The notes beneath the pieces were generated by a model. The model saw nothing but the letters and a program-made list of their open reading frames with translations. It did no database searches and had not been told where the DNA came from. Below, one piece after another: positions 1 through 6,329 of a DNA stretch of 12,410 nt; position 1 is the first letter of the stretch; every line of letters starts with the position of its first letter. The stretch covers positions 1-12,410 of the forward strand of contig JBDTLT010000161.1 in assembly GCA_039934635.1 (NCBI GenBank), read 5' to 3'. The position numbers were made by a program, and so were the translations under genes. This DNA comes from DATLFA01 sp039934635. Lineage in GTDB: Bacteria; Actinomycetota; Acidimicrobiia; Acidimicrobiales; WLNW01.

Positions 1-569
1 GCGACGCAGTTGACGCGTACGCCTTCGGGGCCGAGCTCGACGGCCAGCGTGCGAGTCAGCTGCGAGACCGCCGCCTTGGCCGCACCGTAGGCCGACAGAT
101 GCGGCGCGGCTCGTTCACCCAACGACGCGCCGATGTTGACGATCGAGCGCAGCGCATCGCGCGCGGCACTGCGCAACACTGCTCGCGTCACGAGGAATGT
201 CGGGCGCAAGTTGAACGCAACGAGTTCGTCCCACTCGGCGGCGGTCAGTTCTTCGAAACGGCGGGCGGTGATCGGGCCCATGCCGCCCACGTTGTTGACC
301 AACACCTCGACCGAGCCGAACTCGCGGCAGACCGTGTCGACGGCATGATTCGCGCCGTCTTCGTCGTTCACATCGGCCATGACCGACAGCACGTTTGCGT
401 TCGAGGCCGCGTCACCGCCCTCCGCGATGTCGATCACGGCCACCCGTGCGCCCGCGGCGACGAATCGTTCGACGCACGCACGACCGATACCGCTCGCGCC
501 ACCGGTGACCAACACGGTGCGATCGCGCATCGTGTCGCGACTCCATACCGGACGCTCTTGGTCGGGCAT
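1..569 (-). CDS. Short-chain dehydrogenase/reductase (SDR), 3' end cut off by window edge
   Basis: Reading the reverse strand from the ATG at 569 gives 189 residues of a classical SDR, an NAD(P)-dependent oxidoreductase with a Rossmann fold. Visible motifs are the cofactor loop TGGASGIG (residues 22-29), NNVG (92-95) in place of NNAG, the helix Asn (N120) and the active-site YGAAK (Y161, K165). The sequence continues into the usual ELGPEGVRVNCV strand before leaving the window. The canonical catalytic Ser position (second Ser of the usual IVNISS) is Ala148, with a Ser right after it (S149). The gene begins 3 bases after the stop of the upstream dioxygenase, so the two are almost certainly co-transcribed. 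It may oxidise an alcohol made by that enzyme; this is inference. The start is likely ATG 569, but an in-frame ATG at residue 14 is also possible. The substrate is unknown. Confidence 0.9.
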   Translation of the reverse strand, partial: MPDQERPVWSRDTMRDRTVLVTGGASGIGRACVERFVAAGARVAVIDIAEGGDAASNANVLSVMADVNDEDGANHAVDTVCREFGSVEVLVNNVGGMGPITARRFEELTAAEWDELVAFNLRPTFLVTRAVLRSAARDALRSIVNIGASLGERAAPHLSAYGAAKAAVSQLTRTLAVELGPEGVRVNCV

Positions 570-572
570 GGT

Positions 573-1445
573 TCAGTCGGCGCGCGACCAGAGCTCGGAC
601 TCGAACTCACCGACGACGCCGGCAGAACCGTCCTTGGTGATCATCGTGCGCGGCGCATCGTCGTCGAGTGCAGGCCAACGTCCCGCGTTGGCCGGCAGTG
701 TCGGGCCTTGGATCATCACGCGATGGAAGACGCGCGGCTCGTCGAAGTCGTTGACGCCGTAATGCTGCGTCGCGAGGTTGTCCCAGATGCCGACCACGCC
801 GGGCGACCAGCGATAGCGACACGTGTATTCGGGCTCGGCCGCGACGGCGACCAGATAGTCGATGAGGGCACGGCTCTCGCCGACCGACATCTCGAGGAAG
901 CGCACGGTGTGGAACTTGCTGACATAGAGCAGCTTGCGGCCGGTCTCGGGGTGGACCAAGACGGCCGGGTGCGGCGACTGCTCCGCGAGATTGACGCCCG
1001 AGCGCTGCAACGCGGTCAGGCCGTCGAGCAGCTCACGCAGCGGCGGCGAGAGGCGCTCGTAGACGAGGTATTGGTTGGCCCACATCGTGTCGCCACCGCG
1101 AGTGGGGCACGTGACCATCTTGAAGATCGTGAACTTCACCGGTGCGGGTCGAGGCTGCCCGTCGCTGTGCCACACGTTGGCGACGTAACCGTCCACCGAT
1201 CGATGCAACGTGACCCCCGGATAGTCGGGGTCGACCGACGGTGTGTACGAATTCGCGACGATCTCTCCCAGCGACTCGCCGAGGCGTTGATGCGCGCCGA
1301 TCGAGAGGTCTTGGTCGAGGAAGAACACGACGAGATGCTCGTGCACGAGATCACGAACGGTGCGGGCCATACCTTCGTCGAGCGCCGAGAGATCGAGACC
1401 GCGCACCTCTGCGCCGAGTGCACCACTGACCGGTCGAATCTCCAC
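573..1445 (-). CDS. TauD/TfdA-family Fe(II)/2-oxoglutarate-dependent dioxygenase
   Basis: About 290 residues, the normal length for the family. These enzymes couple decarboxylation of 2-oxoglutarate to hydroxylation of a substrate, often releasing sulfite, an amine or an aryloxy leaving group. The N-terminal VEIRPVSGALGAEVRGLDLS matches the family start. Iron ligands are in WHSDG (H93, D95) and the distal TQHYG (H228). The 2-oxoglutarate-binding Arg is R242 in FHRVMIQG. WDN, just before TQHYG, is also typical. The open frame extends upstream to 1757, but that part overlaps the toxin gene and has no family similarity. I place the start at GTG 1445, which has a TAGCGT hexamer 7 bases upstream; GTG 1454 is an alternative. 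The gene follows the toxin gene by ~50 bp and is 3 bp from the SDR. The substrate cannot be read from the sequence. Confidence 0.88.
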   Translation of the reverse strand: MEIRPVSGALGAEVRGLDLSALDEGMARTVRDLVHEHLVVFFLDQDLSIGAHQRLGESLGEIVANSYTPSVDPDYPGVTLHRSVDGYVANVWHSDGQPRPAPVKFTIFKMVTCPTRGGDTMWANQYLVYERLSPPLRELLDGLTALQRSGVNLAEQSPHPAVLVHPETGRKLLYVSKFHTVRFLEMSVGESRALIDYLVAVAAEPEYTCRYRWSPGVVGIWDNLATQHYGVNDFDEPRVFHRVMIQGPTLPANAGRWPALDDDAPRTMITKDGSAGVVGEFESELWSRAD

Positions 1446-1452
1446 ACCGCGC

Positions 1453-1458
1453 ACGCTA
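1453..1458 (-). promoter_or_regulatory. Possible -10 element of a leaderless dioxygenase transcript
   Basis: TAGCGT on the minus strand ends 7 bases before GTG 1445, and there is no Shine-Dalgarno. It fits the TANNNT plus 6-8 bases plus start-codon pattern seen at four other genes here. There is no good -35. If real, the dioxygenase-SDR pair has its own promoter and does not depend on the toxin-antitoxin transcript. Confidence 0.35.
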
Positions 1459-1495
1459 CCGCGCGCGGTGTGCCGACGTTCGGCCTGCCACTTCG

Positions 1496-1909
1496 CTACC
1501 GCAGCCGAATCTCTGTCAGGCGACGCTCGCCCACCGAATACAAGAATGGCCCCTTGCGACGCTTGCAGGCTCTGGTCATGGCGTCGAGCCGGTGTATGAA
1601 TCGATCGGCCATCGCCTCGGCGGTCAGGTTGGCATTCGTGATCACGAAGCAGCGCACCGCAAATCGACGCAGCGCTGCCCGCTCTTCTGGCTGATATCGA
1701 ATGCGGTCGTCTTTCATGAGAGCGACCCATCCTCGCGTGCCCACTAGCTCGAGCCACTCGACGTCAGCCACCGTCTCATCACGGGGCATGCCGTAGTGCT
1801 CTGCCAGCGTCGTGAGTCGAAGTCCATGAGATCGGAGCAGGTGCGCGACTTTGATCCGTCCGAGGCTGCGATCGAGAAAGAGGTCAGGCAGCCCTTCGGG
1901 ATGCGACAC
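1496..1909 (-). CDS. VapC45-like PIN-like-domain toxin
   Basis: A 137-residue protein translated from GTG 1909, with an AGAGGA-like ribosome site about 9 bases upstream inside the antitoxin gene. It begins near LPDLFLDRSLGRIKVAHLLRS. The early Asp (D13) in a hydrophobic strand, the acidic patch at D44-E51, D67/D68 and the late ITNANLTAEAMADRF stretch suit a PIN-like nuclease of the VapC45 type. In known VapBC pairs the toxin is an Mg-dependent RNase neutralised by its antitoxin. Size and order match mycobacterial VapC45 (138 aa) next to a ~239-aa VapB45; this is from memory of the family, with no search run. The gene overlaps the antitoxin 3' end by 26 bases, suggesting translational coupling. 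The highly basic segment RACKRRKG (113-120) could contact RNA. The RNA target is unknown. Confidence 0.72.
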   Translation of the reverse strand: MSHPEGLPDLFLDRSLGRIKVAHLLRSHGLRLTTLAEHYGMPRDETVADVEWLELVGTRGWVALMKDDRIRYQPEERAALRRFAVRCFVITNANLTAEAMADRFIHRLDAMTRACKRRKGPFLYSVGERRLTEIRLR

Positions 1910-2603
1910 GCAACGCGTCCTCTAGCTCGGCAATCGGAACTCCGAAGTCGGCCGACAGGTCGACCAAGGACTCACCCGCATCGAAACGTCCGAGCACGTC
2001 GTCGACGCGGACTGCACCCTTCGCAAATATCGGGCGACCAAAGCTGCGGTCGGGGTCGCACACGACATCGGCCAGTTTGTAGGCGGGTGGGCGCACAAGC
2101 CTGGCGTAGCCGTCGTTCGAGTATTCGAGACGGCGCAGATACCTCTGCACGACCTCAGAGAACACCCGCTGGTTGTTGCGCACGACCACGAGCTCGCCCA
2201 CCTCGGCGGCACCCGAACGGCGTCCGGTGCTCGAGTAGTCGAACAGGATCTCTGCCCCATCGGTATAGAGACGTTTGGTGGCAAGCGCGTGTTCGACACC
2301 AAGCTCTTTGGCCAGAGCATCGAGGGCAGGACGCACCCGCTGTAACGGCACGCCGGACTCACGCACGGCAGCGAGTACAAGGCCTTCGGCCAATCCCACG
2401 AACGGGATCGAGGGCATCGGCGCAACGGCATCGATTGATGTAACAATCGCCGCGCCCTGGACGACCCGACCATTTGATTGCCGACGCACGTAGCCTTTGG
2501 CCCAGCTGACGAACGTCGATGTCGGCACCCCCACGAGGCGAGCTGCTTCTGCCGATGTGTACAGCGGCCGCGTAAAGCGGAAGTCGTGCTTCGTGTTCAT
2601 CAC
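1884..2603 (-). CDS. VapB45-like antitoxin (N-terminal HTH, C-terminal DUF433)
   Basis: A 239-residue protein. Residues ~13-45 (PLYTSAEAARLVGVPTSTFV) read as a MerR-like or VapB45-type helix-turn-helix. Residues ~180-235 (DRSFGRPIFAKGAVRVDDVL and onward) are a typical DUF433 domain, common in antitoxins paired with PIN-like toxins. The middle (~60-175) presumably links them and may bind the toxin. It is far longer than ordinary ~80-residue VapB antitoxins but equals the VapB45 size. The start is either GTG 2603 or ATG 2600. A strong GGAGG sits immediately before, so close that spacing is unusually short. By analogy the protein should repress its own promoter and be inactivated when toxin is free. 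It is the first gene after the MBL terminator and so probably has its own promoter in 2604-2660. Confidence 0.75.
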   Translation of the reverse strand: MMNTKHDFRFTRPLYTSAEAARLVGVPTSTFVSWAKGYVRRQSNGRVVQGAAIVTSIDAVAPMPSIPFVGLAEGLVLAAVRESGVPLQRVRPALDALAKELGVEHALATKRLYTDGAEILFDYSSTGRRSGAAEVGELVVVRNNQRVFSEVVQRYLRRLEYSNDGYARLVRPPAYKLADVVCDPDRSFGRPIFAKGAVRVDDVLGRFDAGESLVDLSADFGVPIAELEDALRVASRRAA

Positions 2604-2660
2604 CTCCGATGGCTGGCGTGGTGAAGCTTAACGATGCCCAGTGACAGCCTCGGAGCATTG

Positions 2661-2706
2661 AAAAAGGCGGAGCCATAGCGGCTGCGGGAAAGCGCCAGGC
2701 TCCGCC
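2661..2706 (-). terminator. Rho-independent terminator after the MBL-fold gene
   Basis: On the minus strand GGCGGAGCC and GGCTCCGCC form a perfect 9-bp stem (2698-2706 with 2666-2674) around a 23-base loop, directly followed by TTTTT (2661-2665). It lies 12 bases after the stop of the MBL-fold gene and 58 bases before the antitoxin start, so it separates the two transcription units. Confidence 0.85.
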
Positions 2707-2717
2707 CTCTCGCCATC

Positions 2718-3557
2718 TCAGGCGGCGGCGCCGGCCATGAGCGAGCGCAAGATCTCGTCGAGCACATGTTGATCGGGTTGCGGCGGCACGATCGCGGTCG
2801 GCGTGGCGCGTGCGGCGGCGAGCGCGGCAGCGACGTGGTCGGGCCCGATCACCGGCGTGTGGCAACCGGCCATCGCCGTCGGACGCAGGTCGGCGACGCG
2901 TTGCACCGTGGCCTGGAACCGCGCATCGTCGACGAGCTCGAGCCAGGGGCTGACGTACTGGTTGAACATCTTCATGCCGTCGATCCAGAAGTCGTGGTCG
3001 AGGTCGCGCACATCGGTGATCGGCGCGAGCATCGGTGTGGCGAAGCTGTCCGACGCCCAGTACACGCCCGTCGTCGGGTCGAACAGGCCGCGCGTCGTCG
3101 GCGAGTCGAAGATCGGGGGCCGCACGGCGTGCAGCGTGCGATCGCCGACATCGAAGGACTCGCCGTCGCCGATCCAGCGCCACCGCGTGGGCGCCACGGC
3201 GAGCGAGGCGCCCATCCGCTCGACCATGAACCAGTTGAGGATGAGCGTGGCGTTGGGGCAGGCCTCCATGAGCGCATTGACGTTGCCCGTGTGATCGACG
3301 TCGTCGTGGCTCAGGTAGACCCACCGCACGTCGGCGGGCTCGACGAGACCGAACACGTCGGCCAGGAACTGCTCACGATTCTCCGCCATGCCGGTGTCGA
3401 CGACGACCGGCTCGCTCGAGCGGATCACCATGGTGTTGAGCGGCACCAGGACCGGCGCCTTGCCCTCGCCTTCGTGGTCGTGGACGAGGAATGTCTCGGG
3501 CGCGATGCGAGTCGGCCGGAATCGGGTCTTGGTGGTGGACGATGCGGTTGGTTGCAT
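2718..3557 (-). CDS. Metallo-beta-lactamase-fold protein, flavodiiron-like (ODP type)
   Basis: A 279-residue protein with an MBL fold resembling the oxygen-binding domain of flavodiiron proteins, but with no flavodoxin domain. Seen directly: the strand VVVDTG (D55), the metal motif HDDVDH (H84, D86, D88, H89) followed by TGN, the bridging-Asp region YWASDSFAT (D170) and GCHTPVIG (H233). HxDxDH replaces the usual HxHxDH or HxExDH. The sixth ligand (His146 of flavodiiron proteins) has no clear counterpart; PPIFDSPTTRGLFD sits there. A metal role is likely, perhaps a di-iron site for O2, NO or a hydrolytic substrate, but the reaction is unknown. ATG 3557 has a GGGGAG ribosome site 8 bases upstream. 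The gene has its own promoter and terminator, so it is probably monocistronic. Confidence 0.8.
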   Translation of the reverse strand: MQPTASSTTKTRFRPTRIAPETFLVHDHEGEGKAPVLVPLNTMVIRSSEPVVVDTGMAENREQFLADVFGLVEPADVRWVYLSHDDVDHTGNVNALMEACPNATLILNWFMVERMGASLAVAPTRWRWIGDGESFDVGDRTLHAVRPPIFDSPTTRGLFDPTTGVYWASDSFATPMLAPITDVRDLDHDFWIDGMKMFNQYVSPWLELVDDARFQATVQRVADLRPTAMAGCHTPVIGPDHVAAALAAARATPTAIVPPQPDQHVLDEILRSLMAGAAA

Positions 3558-3579
3558 GACAGGTACTCCCCTAGTCTCT

Positions 3580-3651
3580 GAGATGATGATCTCGTGATGC
3601 GATTGATGTCTTATGGAAAGACATTCGTATCATGATGAGATTCTCGTCTCA
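3580..3651. repeat. Cluster of three inverted repeats upstream of the MBL-fold gene (candidate operators)
   Basis: Three dyad elements lie within 72 bp. GAGAT-GATG-ATCTC is at 3580-3593. ATGTCTT-ATGGA-AAGACAT is at 3606-3624, with perfect 7-bp arms. TGAGA-TTCTCG-TCTCA is at 3636-3651, inside the promoter spacer. The first and third also resemble each other as direct repeats (11 of 14 bases between 3582-3595 and 3634-3647). Such dyads around a promoter are usual for repressor or activator sites. No regulator gene lies beside them. Confidence 0.5.
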
Positions 3652-3657
3652 CGTCAA
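3627..3657 (-). promoter_or_regulatory. Promoter of the MBL-fold gene
   Basis: On the minus strand a TTGACG -35 (3652-3657) and a TGATAC or ATGATA -10 (3627-3633) are separated by 18-19 bases. This is the best SigA-like promoter in the window. It lies just after the stop of the upstream RCC1 gene, for which I see no terminator, so read-through is also possible. The spacer contains one of the inverted repeats. The ribosome site GGGGAG is at 3566-3571. Confidence 0.6.
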
Positions 3658-3674
3658 GGGGATTTTGTCGTTGC

Positions 3675-6053
3675 TTACGTGTAATACGCGTTCACGTCGG
3701 CGATCAGATGCGTCGGCGCCAGCGTGAAGATGCAGACGTTGCCGCCGTCGCCGACCTTGGCGATGACGAGGTTCGGGATCGTCTGGCCGGCGACGTAGTT
3801 GATGTTCGACGCATTGGGTTGTTCGGACCCGCAGGGGAACACGGTGACGAATGCGTTGCCCAGCGGCCCCGTCACCGTGATGTTCAACACGACCGCGGTC
3901 GCATCGCTCGGGACGCCGCCGCGCCCGGTCACTTGCAGCTCGGTCACCGACGAGAAGGAGCGCAGGCCGATCCCTTCGGAGATGTCGTCGATGGTCGACG
4001 ACCCGGGACGGGTGTCGAGCAACCGCGCCGGCACCACCGCCGCCGAGGTGGTGGTGTCACGGAGGTACGCATCGACGTCGGCGATGAGGTGCGTCGCGGC
4101 GGATGTGTAGAGGCAGACCTTGCCTCCGAGGCCGATCCTGACGATGACCGCGTTGGGGATCGTCGAGCCCGCGTCGAAGTTGAGGTTCGACGCGTTGGGT
4201 TGATCACTGCCGCACGGATACGCAGTGACATAGCCACTGCTCTGTGCTTGCGTGACGGTGACGTTCAACGCCACCGCGGTCGCGTCCGCAGGTACGCCGC
4301 CACGACCGGTCACTTGCAGCTCGGTGATGGAATTGACGCTGCGTACGCCGAGTCCTTCGGAGAGATGATCGACGGTCGGTGAGCCCGGACGGCTGTCGAG
4401 CAGACGCGCCGGCACGAGCGATGCGAACGCGTTCGTGTCGCGGTAGTACGCGTTGACATCGGCGATGAGTTGCACCGACGCCGACGTGTACAAGCACACG
4501 TTGCCGTTCGCGCCGACCTTCGCAACTACCGCGTTGGCGATCGTCGAGCCCGCGCTGTAGTTGAGGTTGGACGTAGTGGGCCGGTCGGAGCCGCAGGGGT
4601 ACGCAGTGATGTAGCCCGTGCCCTCGGCTTGCGTCACGGTGACGTTGAGCACGACCGCGGTCGCGTCGTTGGGCACACCCCCGCGACCCGCGACACGGAG
4701 GAACGTGATCAGGTCCGCAGTGCGCACGTCGTCGCCCGCGAAGTCGCCATCGATGGTTTCCGAACCCGGTCGCGTGTCGAGCAAGCGTGCGGGTACTACC
4801 GACGCGAATGCCGGTGGTTGCCCCGCCCCCGACAACGCAAGCAGGTTGGTCGCCGTCGGATTCGCGGTGGCGTTCGCGGCCGCACCGAGTTCGCCGTAAG
4901 AGTTGCGCCCGAACGCGGCCACCCCTCCGTCGCCGCGTACGACGACCGAGTGGTCACTGCCCGCGCCGAGCGCGGTCACGTTGGACAAACCAGCCACCGC
5001 CACCGGCGTCGGGTTCGCATTGTTGTTGCCGTTGTTGGTGTTGCGGCCGAGTTGGCCCCAGAAGTTCGGGCCGAAACCGAACACGACCCGCGCCCCCGAC
5101 TGCAATGCGAGCGTGTGATGCCCATCGGCCGAGATGGCGATGATCCCCGAGAGGCCGGGCACTTGCGTCGGTGTGGGATTGGCCGTCGACACGCCGTTGT
5201 TGGTCGTCGTACCGAGCTCGCCTTGGATGTTGGTGCCGAAACCCCACACGGTGCCGTCGGTGCGCAACACGATGCTGTAGTTCGTGCCGGCGGAGATGGC
5301 GGACACCTGGGTCAAGCCCTCGATCTCGGTCGGCGTCGGGTTGCCGCCGGCGACGAAGACATTGTTGTTGGTCGTATTGCCGAGTTGTCCGAAGTAGTTG
5401 TACCCGAAGGCCAAGACCTTGCCGTCGGCGCGCAACACGAGACTGTGCCCCGAGCCCGCCGCGATCGCGGTGATGTGCGAGAGGCCGGGGATCGGCACGG
5501 GCGTCGCGCTCACTTGGCCGACGGGGATTGCGTTGCCGAGCTCACCGATGCCGTTCGTGCCGAAACCCCACACGGTGCCGTCGGCGCGCAAGGCCAACGT
5601 GTGATCTTGGCCGGCGGCGATCGCGATGACCTTGGTGAGCCCCGTCACCTGCGTCGGCGTCGGGTTCGGATCGCTGTTGGGGGTGCGACCGAGTTGGCCG
5701 TAGAAGTTGTAGCCGAATGTCCAGACGGTGCCGTCGCTGCGCAGCGCAACACCCCACGTGTGCCCCGCCGCGACGGAGATCACGTTGGTCAGGCCGGGGA
5801 TCTGCGTCGGCGTCGCGTTCGCGTTCAGTGTCGTGTTGTTCGTCGTGGTGCCGAGCTGGCCGTAGTAGTTCTGACCGAAGCCGACGACCGTGCCATTGGC
5901 CCGCAACACGAGCGTGAAGTTGTTGCCGGCGACGACCGTGCGGCCGGTCGGTGTCGCAGCGGCGGCCGGAGACGCGAGCACCGCCACACACAGAGCGGCC
6001 AAGCCGGCGACAACGCTGAGCAGTGCAACGAACCGCGTGCGCAGACAATGCAC
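3675..6053 (-). CDS. Secreted RCC1-repeat beta-propeller protein with three C-terminal PARLLDTRPG modules
   Basis: A 792-residue protein. Residues 1-33 are a signal peptide: basic start, hydrophobic LLSVVAGLAALCVAVLA, and cleavage around SPAAAA. Residues ~38-390 hold seven RCC1-type repeats, each with an 'AAG..H.LALR.DGTV..FG.N..GQLG' core ending near residues 68, 122, 173, 225, 281, 336 and 390, enough for one closed seven-bladed propeller. Asn/Thr-rich loops (TTNN, ANPTPTQVPGL) join the blades. Residues ~417-792 are three tandem copies of a ~127-residue module starting PARLLDTRPG and ending LIADVNAYY. Each copy has two Cys 33 residues apart (C487/C520, C614/C647, C741/C774), likely disulfide-bonded outside the cell. 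This module is common on secreted actinobacterial proteins, but its role is unknown. The start is GTG 6053, supported by a GGGAGG ribosome site. Binding or surface function is likely; the ligand is unknown. Confidence 0.9.
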   Translation of the reverse strand: MHCLRTRFVALLSVVAGLAALCVAVLASPAAAATPTGRTVVAGNNFTLVLRANGTVVGFGQNYYGQLGTTTNNTTLNANATPTQIPGLTNVISVAAGHTWGVALRSDGTVWTFGYNFYGQLGRTPNSDPNPTPTQVTGLTKVIAIAAGQDHTLALRADGTVWGFGTNGIGELGNAIPVGQVSATPVPIPGLSHITAIAAGSGHSLVLRADGKVLAFGYNYFGQLGNTTNNNVFVAGGNPTPTEIEGLTQVSAISAGTNYSIVLRTDGTVWGFGTNIQGELGTTTNNGVSTANPTPTQVPGLSGIIAISADGHHTLALQSGARVVFGFGPNFWGQLGRNTNNGNNNANPTPVAVAGLSNVTALGAGSDHSVVVRGDGGVAAFGRNSYGELGAAANATANPTATNLLALSGAGQPPAFASVVPARLLDTRPGSETIDGDFAGDDVRTADLITFLRVAGRGGVPNDATAVVLNVTVTQAEGTGYITAYPCGSDRPTTSNLNYSAGSTIANAVVAKVGANGNVCLYTSASVQLIADVNAYYRDTNAFASLVPARLLDSRPGSPTVDHLSEGLGVRSVNSITELQVTGRGGVPADATAVALNVTVTQAQSSGYVTAYPCGSDQPNASNLNFDAGSTIPNAVIVRIGLGGKVCLYTSAATHLIADVDAYLRDTTTSAAVVPARLLDTRPGSSTIDDISEGIGLRSFSSVTELQVTGRGGVPSDATAVVLNITVTGPLGNAFVTVFPCGSEQPNASNINYVAGQTIPNLVIAKVGDGGNVCIFTLAPTHLIADVNAYYT
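3678..4805 (-). repeat. Three tandem ~381-bp repeats encoding the PARLLDTRPG modules
   Basis: Units lie at about 4425-4805, 4044-4424 and 3678-4043 (the last slightly short at its C-terminal end). They conserve PARLLD(T/S)RPGS, GRGGVP.DATAV.LN.TV, PCGS..P..SN.N, (V/I)C(L/I)(Y/F)T and HLIADV or QLIADV. Units 2 and 3 share SEG(L/I)G(V/L)RS and ELQVTGRGGVP, and look closer to each other than to unit 1, suggesting a later duplication. Confidence 0.85.
4884..5942 (-). repeat. Seven RCC1-type repeats (propeller region)
   Basis: This region encodes seven ~51-55-residue repeats, each with the FG.N..G(Q/E)LG signature. The Asn/Thr loop codons give recurrent GTTGTTGGTCGT-like stretches when read on the plus strand. 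Confidence 0.85.
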
Positions 6054-6058
6054 GGGTG

Positions 6059-6064
6059 CCTCCC
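6059..6064 (-). promoter_or_regulatory. Ribosome binding site that fixes the GTG start of the RCC1 protein
   Basis: GGGAGG lies 5 bases before GTG 6053 on the minus strand. Just upstream, GACC-TAGT-GGTC (6065-6076) forms a short dyad that could sit in the leader. A TACTCT hexamer (6083-6088) is a weak -10 candidate with no good -35. Confidence 0.6.
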
Positions 6065-6315
6065 GACCTAGTGGTCAGGCCGAGAGTACTTCAGTGATTC
6101 GCCAATGGTTTCGGAGCGGAGACACTGCTTTCCATCAGATGCTCAACACCCAAGCCGTGGTCGACGAGTATGAGATTCGACGTGAGCACCGCACCGAGAA
6201 CGGTGGCGATTTCGGAGTATAACCGGGTCATTCCGCCCTGAAGCCGGCCAGGAGTGTGGCTCAAATGACAGTGGGTACAGGCAGCCTGGCTCCCGGGGCG
6301 ACGTGAGCGGTTGAC

Positions 6316-6321
6316 TACGAT
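6316..6321 (+). promoter_or_regulatory. Possible -10 element of a leaderless etf operon transcript
   Basis: TACGAT ends 8 bases before the etfB ATG at 6330, and no Shine-Dalgarno is present. There is no convincing -35. The rest of the 276-bp gap between the divergent RCC1 and etfB genes (6054-6329) shows no clear gene. Confidence 0.4.
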
Positions 6322-6329
6322 GCGCGGCC

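Noticed and set aside
99..1694. 531-codon open frame on the plus strand
   Set aside because: It runs antisense to the SDR, dioxygenase and toxin genes, whose motifs are unmistakable; its translation is Arg/Asp/His-rich shadow sequence.
1446..1757. N-terminal extension of the dioxygenase frame
   Set aside because: The extra ~104 residues overlap the toxin gene and resemble no TauD sequence; the family start fits GTG 1445.
4470..6071. 533-codon open frame on the plus strand opposite the RCC1 gene
   Set aside because: Its apparent repeats simply mirror the RCC1 repeats on the other strand. The minus-strand product has a signal peptide, ribosome site and family motifs.
6139..6222. 27-codon ATG-to-TAA frame in the RCC1-etfB gap (MLNTQAVVDEYEIRREHRTE...)
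   Set aside because: It has no ribosome site and no leaderless -10 at the right distance. A frame this short is expected by chance, so I did not call it.
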